Below are positions 14,000 to 20,572 of a stretch of DNA of 34,053 nt, piece after piece. The notes under the pieces were generated by a model. The model had not been told where the DNA came from. It did no database searches and was given only the letters and a program-made list of their open reading frames with translations. Position numbers and translations under genes: made by a program. Each line of letters starts with the position of its first letter. Position 1 is the stretch's first letter. This DNA comes from Clostridium sp. CAG:964 (GTDB lineage: Bacteria > Bacillota > Clostridia > Oscillospirales > Acutalibacteraceae): assembly GCA_000435335.1 (NCBI GenBank), contig FR891329.1, positions 1 through 34,053 of the forward strand. Direction: 5' to 3'.

Positions 14000-15232
14000 A
14001 TGGCTTTAAGAAAAAAGCGAATCCCCAGATATGGTACAGTTCAAGTGAACGGTCATAAGTATTATAGAACCGATGTTGAGGACGCAGAGGGTAAGCGTGT
14101 AATCCTTTACGGCAAAACTCGTGAAGAACTATACGATAAGGAAATGGCGGCATTGGAGAAGGTTGACAACATCACATTCCGTCAAAAATCCCCTACTGTC
14201 GCAGAGTATTGTGAAAAGTGGTTGCTTATGCAGTCTGTCCATATTCGTAATACGACATTGACAGATTACACATCCAAGGTACGGCGACATATTATTAAGG
14301 AGCTGGGCCAAAAGAGGATGGCAGAAGTAACATTGGACGACATCCAGGTTGCGCTTGTTCCGGTTTCAAAGAAATCCGTATCTGTGTATAAGTCGGTTAT
14401 CATCCTGTATAAGTCCATTTTTCGCGCAGCACAGGAAAGTCATGTCATTGATACGAACCCAACAATATATCTCAATGCCAAAGGCGGCGGGATTCCTCAA
14501 GAGGACAAACAGGCGTTGACAGATGAACAAGCAGAACGGCTTTTAGACGCTATTCAGGGATTACCGCCCTATGTGTTTGTTATGATTGGTTTGTATGCCG
14601 GTTTGAGGCGTGAAGAAATTCTTGCGCTGCAATGGGATTCGGTATATTTAGACACAGAGGCTCCCTATTTGACGGTTCGGAGAGCGTGGCATACAGAGCA
14701 TAACCGGCCAATTATTCTCACAGAGTTAAAGACAAAAGCTGCGGAAAGGAATATCCCCCTTCCAGATCGTTTGGCGGATTGTTTGAGAGAGGCAAAGAAA
14801 AAATCGACATCAGAATATGTGATCGCCAATCGGGATGGGGAGCCGCTTTCCTATACGCAGTTTAAGAGATTGTGGCAGTATATCGTTACCAGAACAGCAA
14901 AGCCTCGAGTATATTATAGGTATGAGAACGGAAAACGTGTGAAGCATACCGTCAATCCGGTTCTCGGAGAAAAAGCAGCACATAACGGGAAAGTGATTTA
15001 CAGCCTCGATTTTGATGTTACACCGCACCAACTACGTCACACTTATATCACCAATTTGATTCATTCATCAGTAGACCCTAAAACAGTTCAATATTTGGCA
15101 GGGCATGAGAGCAGCAAGATTACCATGGACATATATGCAAAAGTTAAATATAACAAGCCGGATGAACTGGCAGGAGTTTTAACGGACGCATTTGCTCAAT
15201 GGGACGAAGCCGAATATGGAACAGCACAGTAA
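14000..15232 (+). CDS. Tn916-type tyrosine integrase 1
   Basis: A 410-residue integrase beginning at ATG 14000 behind GGAGGTGG (13988-13995). It has an N-terminal three-strand arm-binding region (RYGTVQVNGHKYYRTDV), a core-binding domain (SPTVAEYCEKWL...) and a catalytic domain with R203 (GLRREE), H343-x-x-R346 (HQLRHT), H369 (LAGHES) and the nucleophile Y379 (MDIYAKV); all are present. Length and layout match Tn916-like Int. It follows a xis-like gene, as expected. It is closely related to the next gene along its whole length, so the two arose by duplication or by accretion of two related elements. Which of them acts on the rpsI site is unknown. Confidence 0.9.
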   Translation: MALRKKRIPRYGTVQVNGHKYYRTDVEDAEGKRVILYGKTREELYDKEMAALEKVDNITFRQKSPTVAEYCEKWLLMQSVHIRNTTLTDYTSKVRRHIIKELGQKRMAEVTLDDIQVALVPVSKKSVSVYKSVIILYKSIFRAAQESHVIDTNPTIYLNAKGGGIPQEDKQALTDEQAERLLDAIQGLPPYVFVMIGLYAGLRREEILALQWDSVYLDTEAPYLTVRRAWHTEHNRPIILTELKTKAAERNIPLPDRLADCLREAKKKSTSEYVIANRDGEPLSYTQFKRLWQYIVTRTAKPRVYYRYENGKRVKHTVNPVLGEKAAHNGKVIYSLDFDVTPHQLRHTYITNLIHSSVDPKTVQYLAGHESSKITMDIYAKVKYNKPDELAGVLTDAFAQWDEAEYGTAQ

Positions 15233-15251
15233 AAAATGAAAACATTGCGAA

Positions 15252-15275
15252 GGCGAGGGGGAACCCTCGCCTTTT
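15252..15275 (+). terminator. Terminator between the two integrase genes
   Basis: GGCGAGGG (15252-15259), loop GGAA, CCCTCGCC (15264-15271), then TTTT. It separates integrase 1 from integrase 2, so the second gene should have its own promoter or depend on read-through. Confidence 0.75.
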
Positions 15276-15285
15276 GCTATTACAT

Positions 15286-15300
15286 AAATCGCACCTTTGA
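15286..15300 (+). repeat. Direct repeat copy 2 upstream of integrase 2
   Basis: AAATCGCACCTTTGA, identical to 13921-13935, again followed by GCGCTGAA at 15336-15343. Confidence 0.6.
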
Positions 15301-15373
15301 AAGAGCCATGGATTTTCAGTATAAAGATAGTATCAGCGCTGAACTACATAATAATAGGAAAGGAACTGAAAGC

Positions 15374-16585
15374 ATGGCTAAGAAAAAAGTGAGTATTCCT
15401 CAGTATGGAACTGTTATGAGGAGAGGAATCCAGTATTATAGGACGCGGATTACAGACGCAGACGGTAAGAGAGTAGACTTATACGCTGAAACGAGCGAGG
15501 AGCTTTATGAAAAAGAGTTGGAAGCTCGACGCCAAGTAGAGGAGGCAGTTTTCCGCAGAAAACATCCGACAGTTGCTGAGTATTGTGAGAAGTGGCTGCT
15601 CATGCAGTCAGCCAAGGTATCTTCAAGCACTTTGAAAGGCTATACCCAGAATATGAACAACTATATTGTGAAACCTCTGGGAGATATGTATTTGTCAGAA
15701 GTGACAGCAGACGATATTCGGTTGGCACTCATACCATTATCCCAAAAATCAGCAGGGTTATACAGCACGGTCAATATGCTTTTGAAGTGTGTGTTTTATT
15801 CGGCGGAGCGTAACCAACTCCTTGACTATAACCCTTGTGTGGGAATATCGGCAAAGGGAGGTAAACCGGGGAAAAAGAAAAATGCTTTGACAGATGAACA
15901 GGTGAAGCTGCTTCTGGAAACCGTCCGAGAGCTGCCACCGTATGTATTTATTATGATCGGTCTTTATTCTGGCCTGCGGCGGGAAGAAATTCTTGCGTTG
16001 CAGTGGGATTGCGTGTTTCTGGATGTACCTACGCCATATATTTCTGTAAGGAGAGCATGGCGCACGGAACACAACAGGCCGGTGATTTCGACAACATTGA
16101 AAACGAAGGCGGCACAGAGGGACATTCCTATTCCAAAGTGTCTGGCAGATTGTCTGAGGCAAGTAAAAGCAACATCCATATCCGAATATGTGATTGCAGA
16201 CAGCAAAGGGCAACCGCTGGCCGATTCGCAGTTTAAGAGGCTATGGCAGTATGTAGTTGTTCGGTCTACAAAGGAGCGCACCTATTACAAATATGTAAAT
16301 GGGCAAAGCATTAAATGCAAGGTTACGCCGATTCCTGGCGGTCATCAGAAGAACAATCCTAAACTTGTGTATAGTCTGGATTTTGACGTTACACCACATC
16401 AGCTACGGCATACCTACATTACCAATCTTTTGTATGCTGGCGTTGATCCAAAGACAGTTCAGTATCTTGCGGGGCATGAAAACAGCAAGACAACTATGGA
16501 CATCTATGCGCAGGTGAAGTATAATAAGCCCGAACACCTTTTGAGCGTTGTAAATGCCGCATTTTCCGCGCCCGTGGGTGCTTAG
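15374..16585 (+). CDS. Tn916-type tyrosine integrase 2, paralogue of integrase 1
   Basis: A 403-residue integrase. The frame opens at 15236, but alignment with integrase 1 and the site AAAGGAA (15359-15365) give ATG 15374. It matches integrase 1 in all domains (IPQYGTV, PTVAEYCEKWLLMQS, LPPYVFIMIGLYSGLRREEILALQW, TPHQLRHTYITNLL, QYLAGHEN, MDIYAQVKYNKP). The catalytic Arg, His, Arg, His and Tyr are kept, so both copies look active. Divergence is spread over the protein, which argues against a very recent copy. It is the gene nearest to the rpsI fragment and so the best candidate for the recombinase that made this attR. Two intact paralogous integrases side by side are unusual. Confidence 0.9.
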   Translation: MAKKKVSIPQYGTVMRRGIQYYRTRITDADGKRVDLYAETSEELYEKELEARRQVEEAVFRRKHPTVAEYCEKWLLMQSAKVSSSTLKGYTQNMNNYIVKPLGDMYLSEVTADDIRLALIPLSQKSAGLYSTVNMLLKCVFYSAERNQLLDYNPCVGISAKGGKPGKKKNALTDEQVKLLLETVRELPPYVFIMIGLYSGLRREEILALQWDCVFLDVPTPYISVRRAWRTEHNRPVISTTLKTKAAQRDIPIPKCLADCLRQVKATSISEYVIADSKGQPLADSQFKRLWQYVVVRSTKERTYYKYVNGQSIKCKVTPIPGGHQKNNPKLVYSLDFDVTPHQLRHTYITNLLYAGVDPKTVQYLAGHENSKTTMDIYAQVKYNKPEHLLSVVNAAFSAPVGA

Positions 16586-16587
16586 AG

Positions 16588-16623
16588 TGCCCCCATTTTT
16601 ATGATTAAAGGGTGGGGCAATTT
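16588..16623 (+). terminator. Possible terminator after integrase 2
   Basis: TGCCCC (16588-16593) can pair with GGGGCA (16614-16619) across a long loop, followed by ATTTTAG. The loop is large and the T-tract short, so this is weak. Confidence 0.35.
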
Positions 16624-16633
16624 TAGTGGAATA

Positions 16634-16660
16634 CCCTGAAAAACCTTGAAAAATCAAGGG
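16634..16660. repeat. Inverted repeat beside attR, possible integrase core-flanking site
   Basis: CCTTGA-AAAA-TCAAGG (16644-16659) is a perfect inverted repeat, preceded by the related CCCTGAAAAA (16634-16643). It lies between the integrase and the rpsI fragment, where integrase or Xis sites are expected. ACCTTGAAAA also occurs at 12608-12617. Confidence 0.4.
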
Positions 16661-16682
16661 AAATCGCCATTCAGAGGATTTG

Positions 16683-16733
16683 AAGTACGGTCTTAAGGCT
16701 GCACGTAGAGCACCTCAGTTCTCAAAGAGATAA
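16683..16733 (+). pseudogene. rpsI: 3' end of rpsI (ribosomal protein S9), attR remnant
   Basis: Sixteen codons, KYGLKAARRAPQFSKR plus TAA, are the highly conserved C-terminus of ribosomal protein S9. Upstream of AAG 16683 the frame reads NRHSEDL, which is not S9, so similarity begins sharply here. This is what remains at the right junction when an element integrates into the 3' end of rpsI and supplies a replacement end at the other junction. The 3' end of rpsI is a known integration site for streptococcal integrative elements. The intact gene should be left of the window. The rpsI-type terminator follows at 16792. Confidence 0.85.
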
Positions 16734-17079
16734 TTTTTTTCATAGTTCTGCTTGTATACAGTTTTATTTACACAAGCTTGAAAAGAAGATTAAAGCCTTT
16801 CACGGACAATTCCGTGAGAGGCTTTTTGTATGTCTAAAATCAAGTGATTATGAGAACCGACGGCTGAATTGCGTTAAAAAGAAAGACAAAGTCTGCGGTA
16901 ATGGCTGAGGATTAAATTTGCAGGACTGCATTTGTCGGAGGCAGTTTAGGTATTGTATATGTTTGTGATTAATTGCTGTATTGGCATTAGTAGTAAAACC
17001 TCTGCTATTTAGCTTGGCAATTATGATAATAATTTTTATCAAATAACAATGTTTATAGATACTATACCGTGGAGTTATC
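16734..17079. other. Non-coding stretch between the rpsI remnant and the secreted-protein promoter
   Basis: Apart from the terminator at 16792-16827, I see no gene or clear signal. Short frames on the minus strand (16848-17042) have low-complexity translation and no ribosome site. Confidence 0.6.
16792..16827 (+). terminator. Terminator of the chromosomal rpsI operon
   Basis: AAAGCCT-T-TCACGGA (16792-16806) pairs with TCCGTGA-G-AGGCTTT (16811-16825), 15 bp with a T-G pair, loop CAAT, then TT. It would have ended the rplM-rpsI transcript before the element came in, and now ends transcription leaving the element. Confidence 0.8.
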
Positions 17080-17108
17080 TTGACAAATTATTTGTAATTA
17101 TGTATACT
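17080..17108 (+). promoter_or_regulatory. SigA-type promoter of the secreted LRR-Big2-CAP gene
   Basis: TTGACA (17080-17085), 17 bases, TATACT (17103-17108). Start of transcription would be near 17115, about 47 bases before the ATG. Confidence 0.85.
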
Positions 17109-17161
17109 TATATTAGAAAATAGTGCAATTAAATACTATGGGAGAGTTTAGGAGGGAGAAT

Positions 17162-19063
17162 ATGGGCAAGTTGAACAAATTAACCTCGATTTTATTGTCG
17201 GCAATTATGATTATAGGTATATTCGGCGTTGTACCGTTTGCCGCAAGTGCGGCAGTAAGCGGCAGCTATGAATACAGTGTAAAAAGTGACAGCACTGCTA
17301 AAATAACAAGATATATTGACAATGGAAGCAAAACAGTTACCATACCAAGCACTATTGGCGGTTATGTGTCTACCGAGATAGGACAGCGGGCTTTTGAAAA
17401 CCGTAGCAGCTTTAATGCCGTTACTATACCAAGCAGTATTACAAGTATTGGTGAATTTGCATTTAGAGGCTGCACAGGCCTGGCAAGTGTGTCTATACCG
17501 AACACCGTTGAAAAAATAGGCAATTGTGCGTTTGGATACACTTACGGAAGCGGTCATTATGTAAAAATCGATGGCTTTACCATATATGGCACAAAAGGAA
17601 CTGCGGCGGAAAGGTATGCATACAGCAACGGTCTTAATTTTGTTGAGCGTGCAGCTGCCCCTGCAGAGGTAAGGCTCAGCCGAAGCAGTCTTGCACTGAG
17701 CGTAGGTGAAGCCTATACTCTTAAAAGCACCGTTTTACCAAATGACGCAAAAAATAAAACCTGTAAATGGTATACAAGCAGAAGCAGCGTAGCCGCAGTA
17801 AGCAGCACAGGCAGGGTAACGGCAAGGGCTGTAGGTACGGCTGTAATAACAGCAAAAACAGTGAACGGAAAAAAAGCCACCTGTAAGGTAACAGTAAGTC
17901 CGGTACCAACAGGTGTTAAAATCAGCCCGACAGCACTAACCTTGGGCAAGGGTGAAAGCTATACTCTTAAAGGTACAGTTTTGCCTAATGACGCAAAAAA
18001 TAAAACCTGTAAATGGTATACAAGCAGAAGCAGCGTAGCCGCAGTAAGCAGCACAGGCAGCACCGGCACCGCAAGTGTAAGAATAACCCTGTATAACGGC
18101 AGAACAGCCACCTGTAAGGTAACGGTTAAGGCGATGCCAACAAGTGTAAAAATCAGTCCGACGGCTTTGACTCTGGGCAAGGGCGAAAGCTATACAATAA
18201 AAGAAAATACCAACAGCGGCAGCTATGCAAATGCTGCAAACCTAAAGTGGACAAGCACAAACACAAGGGTGGTAACTGTAAAAAAGGGCAGTGGCAACAA
18301 GGCTGCGCTAAAGGCAGTAGGCACCGGCACCGCAAGTGTAAGAGTAACCCTGTATAACGGCAGAACAGCCACTTGTAGGGTAACGATAAAGAAGGCTCCC
18401 GCAAGCGTAAAAATTAGTCCGAGTTCGCTTACTCTGAATGTTGGCGAAAGCTATACAATAAAAGAAAATACCAACAGCGGCAGCTATGCAAATGCTGCAA
18501 ACCTAAAGTGGACAAGCACAAACACAAGGGTTGTAACTGTAAAAAAGGGCAGTGGCAACAGGGCTGTGCTAAAGGCAGTGAGCGAGGGTACAGCAAATGT
18601 AAAGTTAACCCTGTATAACGGCAAAACAGCTATCTGTAAGGTATCTGTTGTTGACTGCAGCGATGTTTACTCTGCAAAAACAGATAAAGATTATTATTCA
18701 TTAAGCCATAAGGTTTACGAGATAGTTAACCAAGAGAGAATAAAAGCAGGTGTGAAACCGCTGAGATTCAATGATAAGGTGTATAAGGCTGCTATGATAA
18801 GAGCCAAGGAATGCCATAAGTACTTTTCTCATATCAGACCTAACGGAAAGGACTGCTTTACAGCACTTAGTGAGGCGGGGGTAAAACAAAACTACGCCGG
18901 TGAGAATATAGCTGTTGGCTTCAGCTCCCCTAAGTCTGTTATGGAGGTATGGATGCAGTCAAGTGGACACAGGAGTAATATTTTAAACCCTGTATTTACT
19001 GATTTTGGCTGTGGCGTCTGCAATACAGGCGAGTGGACTCAGTTTTTTTGCAAGGTAGTATAA
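17162..19063 (+). CDS. Secreted multidomain protein: BspA-type LRR, Big2 repeats, CAP domain
   Basis: A 633-residue exported protein; GGAGGGAG before ATG 17162 fixes the start. Residues 1-31 are a signal peptide ending near AASA. Residues about 35-160 are a BspA-like LRR_5 unit (VTIPSTIGG, IGQRAFENRSSFNAVTIPSS, IGEFAFRGCTGLASVSIPN). Then come four Big2-type Ig-like repeats to about residue 500, each opening V(K/R)(I/L)SPxxLxLxxGESYT. The last about 130 residues form a CAP/SCP domain (HKVYEIVNQERIKAGVKPL, CHKYFSHIRPNG, GENIAVG, SSGHRSNIL). No LPXTG or dockerin is seen. CAP domains in bacteria are extracellular and of unclear activity; adhesion or wall association is a guess. The Ig repeats show near-identical DNA and one hybrid repeat. 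Confidence 0.85.
   Translation: MGKLNKLTSILLSAIMIIGIFGVVPFAASAAVSGSYEYSVKSDSTAKITRYIDNGSKTVTIPSTIGGYVSTEIGQRAFENRSSFNAVTIPSSITSIGEFAFRGCTGLASVSIPNTVEKIGNCAFGYTYGSGHYVKIDGFTIYGTKGTAAERYAYSNGLNFVERAAAPAEVRLSRSSLALSVGEAYTLKSTVLPNDAKNKTCKWYTSRSSVAAVSSTGRVTARAVGTAVITAKTVNGKKATCKVTVSPVPTGVKISPTALTLGKGESYTLKGTVLPNDAKNKTCKWYTSRSSVAAVSSTGSTGTASVRITLYNGRTATCKVTVKAMPTSVKISPTALTLGKGESYTIKENTNSGSYANAANLKWTSTNTRVVTVKKGSGNKAALKAVGTGTASVRVTLYNGRTATCRVTIKKAPASVKISPSSLTLNVGESYTIKENTNSGSYANAANLKWTSTNTRVVTVKKGSGNRAVLKAVSEGTANVKLTLYNGKTAICKVSVVDCSDVYSAKTDKDYYSLSHKVYEIVNQERIKAGVKPLRFNDKVYKAAMIRAKECHKYFSHIRPNGKDCFTALSEAGVKQNYAGENIAVGFSSPKSVMEVWMQSSGHRSNILNPVFTDFGCGVCNTGEWTQFFCKVV
17741..18060 (+). repeat. 74-bp perfect direct repeat within the Big2 region (A type)
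   Basis: 17741-17814 and 17987-18060 are identical over 74 bases, encoding NDAKNKTCKWYTSRSSVA and onward. After 18060 the second copy switches to sequence of the B-type repeat. Confidence 0.85.
18182..18560 (+). repeat. 118-bp near-perfect direct repeat within the Big2 region (B type)
   Basis: 18182-18299 and 18443-18560 differ at one position (18271 against 18532), an offset of 261 bases, which is one Big2 unit. Such identity implies recent duplication or conversion. Confidence 0.85.
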
Positions 19064-19138
19064 AGTATTAAAACCAATAGCTCTTGAAAAGACATAAATG
19101 CTTTTTAAAATTCCTGTAGTATTTTTTATTTAAACAAA

Positions 19139-19177
19139 TACCCTCTTTGCCGGAAAACCGGTAAGGAGGGTATTTTA
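19139..19177 (+). terminator. Terminator of the secreted-protein gene
   Basis: ACCCTC..CCGG and CCGG..GAGGGT make a 14-bp stem with G-T pairs and an AAAA loop, followed by ATTTTATT. Confidence 0.75.
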
Positions 19178-19356
19178 TTGAAGCTATTTCAGTGAGACGT
19201 GTATATTTGTTTTGATTATAGTTCGTTTGAAATATGGCATAGAGAGCCTTGGCAAATAATGAATAGAAATACAGACAGCAAGAAGGGACGCTTACATAAG
19301 CGCCCCTAAAAATACTGTTGTAATTAAGAAAGGATGTTAAGCCTTATTAAGTATAT
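19178..19356. other. Gap between the secreted-protein terminator and the small minus-strand gene
   Basis: The only visible signal is a hairpin at 19284-19307 (AGGG-A-CGCTTA/TAAGCG-C-CCCT). It could end the minus-strand transcript from 19527, but the T-tract on that strand is weak. Confidence 0.4.
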
Positions 19357-19527
19357 TTACTGTATAGAGCAGTCTAAATACTCGTCAAGCTCCTTGTCCT
19401 GCTTTTTTCTTTTCTTTTCTCTAATTACCAAAAAAGCTGTTATAGTTGTGGCTATGGCCGTAACAGCAGCTATAGCTGCAATTATTATAGCAATTTTGCT
19501 GTGACAGTTATCGTTTCTTTTTAGCAT
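19357..19527 (-). CDS. Small single-pass membrane protein of unknown function
   Basis: A 56-residue protein on the minus strand. The frame is open to 19560, but GGGAGGT just upstream (complement of 19534-19540) selects the ATG at 19527. Residues about 12-35 are one hydrophobic helix rich in Ile and Ala (KIAIIIAAIAAVTAIATT and on), followed by a basic patch (REKKRKKQ) and an acidic end (DKELDEYLDCS). The positive-inside rule puts the tail in the cytoplasm. It has its own strong promoter, so it is a real gene despite its size. I do not recognise a family. It is not near other genes on the same strand. Confidence 0.7.
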   Translation of the reverse strand: MLKRNDNCHSKIAIIIAAIAAVTAIATTITAFLVIREKKRKKQDKELDEYLDCSIQ

Positions 19528-19575
19528 TAGAATTACCTCCCTGCCAATTAATTTATACACCTGTTCGTTACTATT

Positions 19576-19604
19576 ATAATACCCAAAACCGAGGCAAATG
19601 TCAA
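19576..19604 (-). promoter_or_regulatory. SigA-type promoter of the small membrane protein gene
   Basis: On the minus strand TTGACA (19604-19599), 17 bases, TATTAT (19581-19576), 49 bases before the ATG. Confidence 0.8.
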
Positions 19605-19907
19605 CCGAATTTTTATTTAATTCTTTTTAACAAGGTTTAAACGAAAAATGCCTTGCTATATTTTTAAAAATATTTATATGTGCAATTTTATAAGCCCGCC
19701 TCTGTTAAAAAACAGTTCGGGAATTATTAATTTTATGTTTATCAGATGTTAATATTTTGTACAAATATACATAGTAATATATAGGCATAGGATAAGTAAA
19801 GCAATTTAGAAAATTTCATTTTTATCTCCCTTTTAATATATAAAAAAAGAAGAATGCCCGCCGTGTGCGGGCTTCTTTTTTTTTGCATTTTTTTGTTATG
19901 CAAGTTG
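19605..19907 (+). other. Non-coding stretch with a hairpin and an orphan terminator
   Basis: No gene. It holds a hairpin at 19695-19721 (CCCG..CTGTT-AAAA-AACAG..CGGG) and a strong terminator at 19856-19884. A short RNA ending at that terminator is possible, but only a weak promoter-like TTGTAC (19757-19762) with TATAGG 17 bases on is visible. Confidence 0.4.
19856..19884 (+). terminator. Orphan, possibly bidirectional terminator before the V-ATPase promoter
   Basis: GCCCGC (19856-19861), loop CGTGT, GCGGGC (19867-19872), then TTCTTTTTTTTT. An A-rich tract precedes the stem, so it could also work on the minus strand. No plus-strand gene ends here; it may insulate the V-ATPase promoter. Confidence 0.75.
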
Positions 19908-19916
19908 TGCTATAAT
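19908..19916 (+). promoter_or_regulatory. Extended -10 promoter of the V-ATPase operon
   Basis: TGCTATAAT, an extended -10 element. No good -35 lies 16-18 bases upstream. Transcription from here would give a leader of about 300 bases before the first subunit gene. Confidence 0.55.
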
Positions 19917-19921
19917 AAGGC

Positions 19922-20228
19922 AAACACGCCGAAATAGGTGTGTTTATTACATAAAATGCAACTTTTGTTGGTTGAAATTTCATTTGTTGCTGTGTATAAT
20001 TCATTACACAGGGTAATTATGTAGCAAATTTTTTAAATTGGTCATAATTAATTGCACAATGGTTATAATTATAACCAACGGCCGCTAAAGGTTGCCGATT
20101 ATGCTTGAAATTAACGGCAACTAGTGGTAAAATCATAACCAATAAGAGGATAAGTATTTACTGCGGTTATAGCCGCTGAAATTGCTTTAATTGTGCTTAT
20201 TAATATTATTATGGATGGAGGTAATTAA
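19922..20228 (+). promoter_or_regulatory. Structured 5' leader of the V-ATPase operon with repeated motif
   Basis: The leader begins with a hairpin AAACACGCC-N6-GGTGTGTTT (19922-19945). It contains four copies of a TTGGTTATAAT-like 11-mer: forward at 20038-20048 and 20059-20069, inverted at 20068-20078 and 20132-20142. The two middle copies form the perfect palindrome GGTTATAATTATAACC (20061-20076). GTTGCCG/CGGCAAC (20091-20097 and 20115-20121) forms a further stem. These may be protein operators or parts of an RNA regulator. Confidence 0.55.
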
Positions 20229-20540
20229 ATGCAGGATATGTTGTCTAAGATTGTCAATATGGACGAAAAGGTTCGTATTGAGAATAAACAGGCGGAGCAG
20301 CGAAAGGCTGATTCTTATAAAAAGATAGCCAAGAAAAAAGACGACATCTATAATGATTACATCAGCCGTGCAAGAGTTAGAATAAAAAAGAACGAGGTTG
20401 TTGAGCGTGCTGCCGCCGAAAAGAAGTGGCAGGAGCTTGAAGCTAAGCAAAAGGAATGCCTGGAACGGCTTGAAAAGGCTTACGCTCAAAAGGGAAGTCA
20501 ATGGATTGACGCTATTGTTGACAACGTTATTAATTCTTGA
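20229..20540 (+). CDS. ntpF: V-type ATPase peripheral-stalk subunit (G/H-like, NtpF)
   Basis: A 103-residue, highly charged protein predicted to be almost entirely coiled coil (KVRIENKQAEQRKADSYKK, then AAAEKKWQELEAKQKE), the character of the small stator subunit that pairs with subunit E. ATG 20229 follows GGAGG at 20217-20221. It is the first gene of the operon, 32 bases before the C subunit gene. Sequence similarity in this family is low, so the call rests on size, composition and position in front of the V-ATPase genes. Confidence 0.75.
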   Translation: MQDMLSKIVNMDEKVRIENKQAEQRKADSYKKIAKKKDDIYNDYISRARVRIKKNEVVERAAAEKKWQELEAKQKECLERLEKAYAQKGSQWIDAIVDNVINS

Positions 20541-20572
20541 TTTTTATTCATCTCAAACAAGGAGGGATAGGT

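Larger units (their letters stand above)
1..16682 (+). mobile_element. Right-hand part of an integrative (probably conjugative) element inserted at the 3' end of rpsI
   Basis: The right boundary is supported by two adjacent integrase genes followed about 100 bases later by the last codons of ribosomal protein S9, the usual look of attR for an element integrated into the 3' end of a conserved gene. Xis-like, sigma-like and MazF genes sit at this end, as in Tn916/Tn1549-type elements. The left boundary is not in the window; an intact rpsI is expected there. No relaxase or type IV secretion gene is visible, so conjugation is inferred. The operon at 3.6-11.5 kb is probably cargo, and the recombinase trio a second insertion, but that nesting is also inference. 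Confidence 0.65.
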
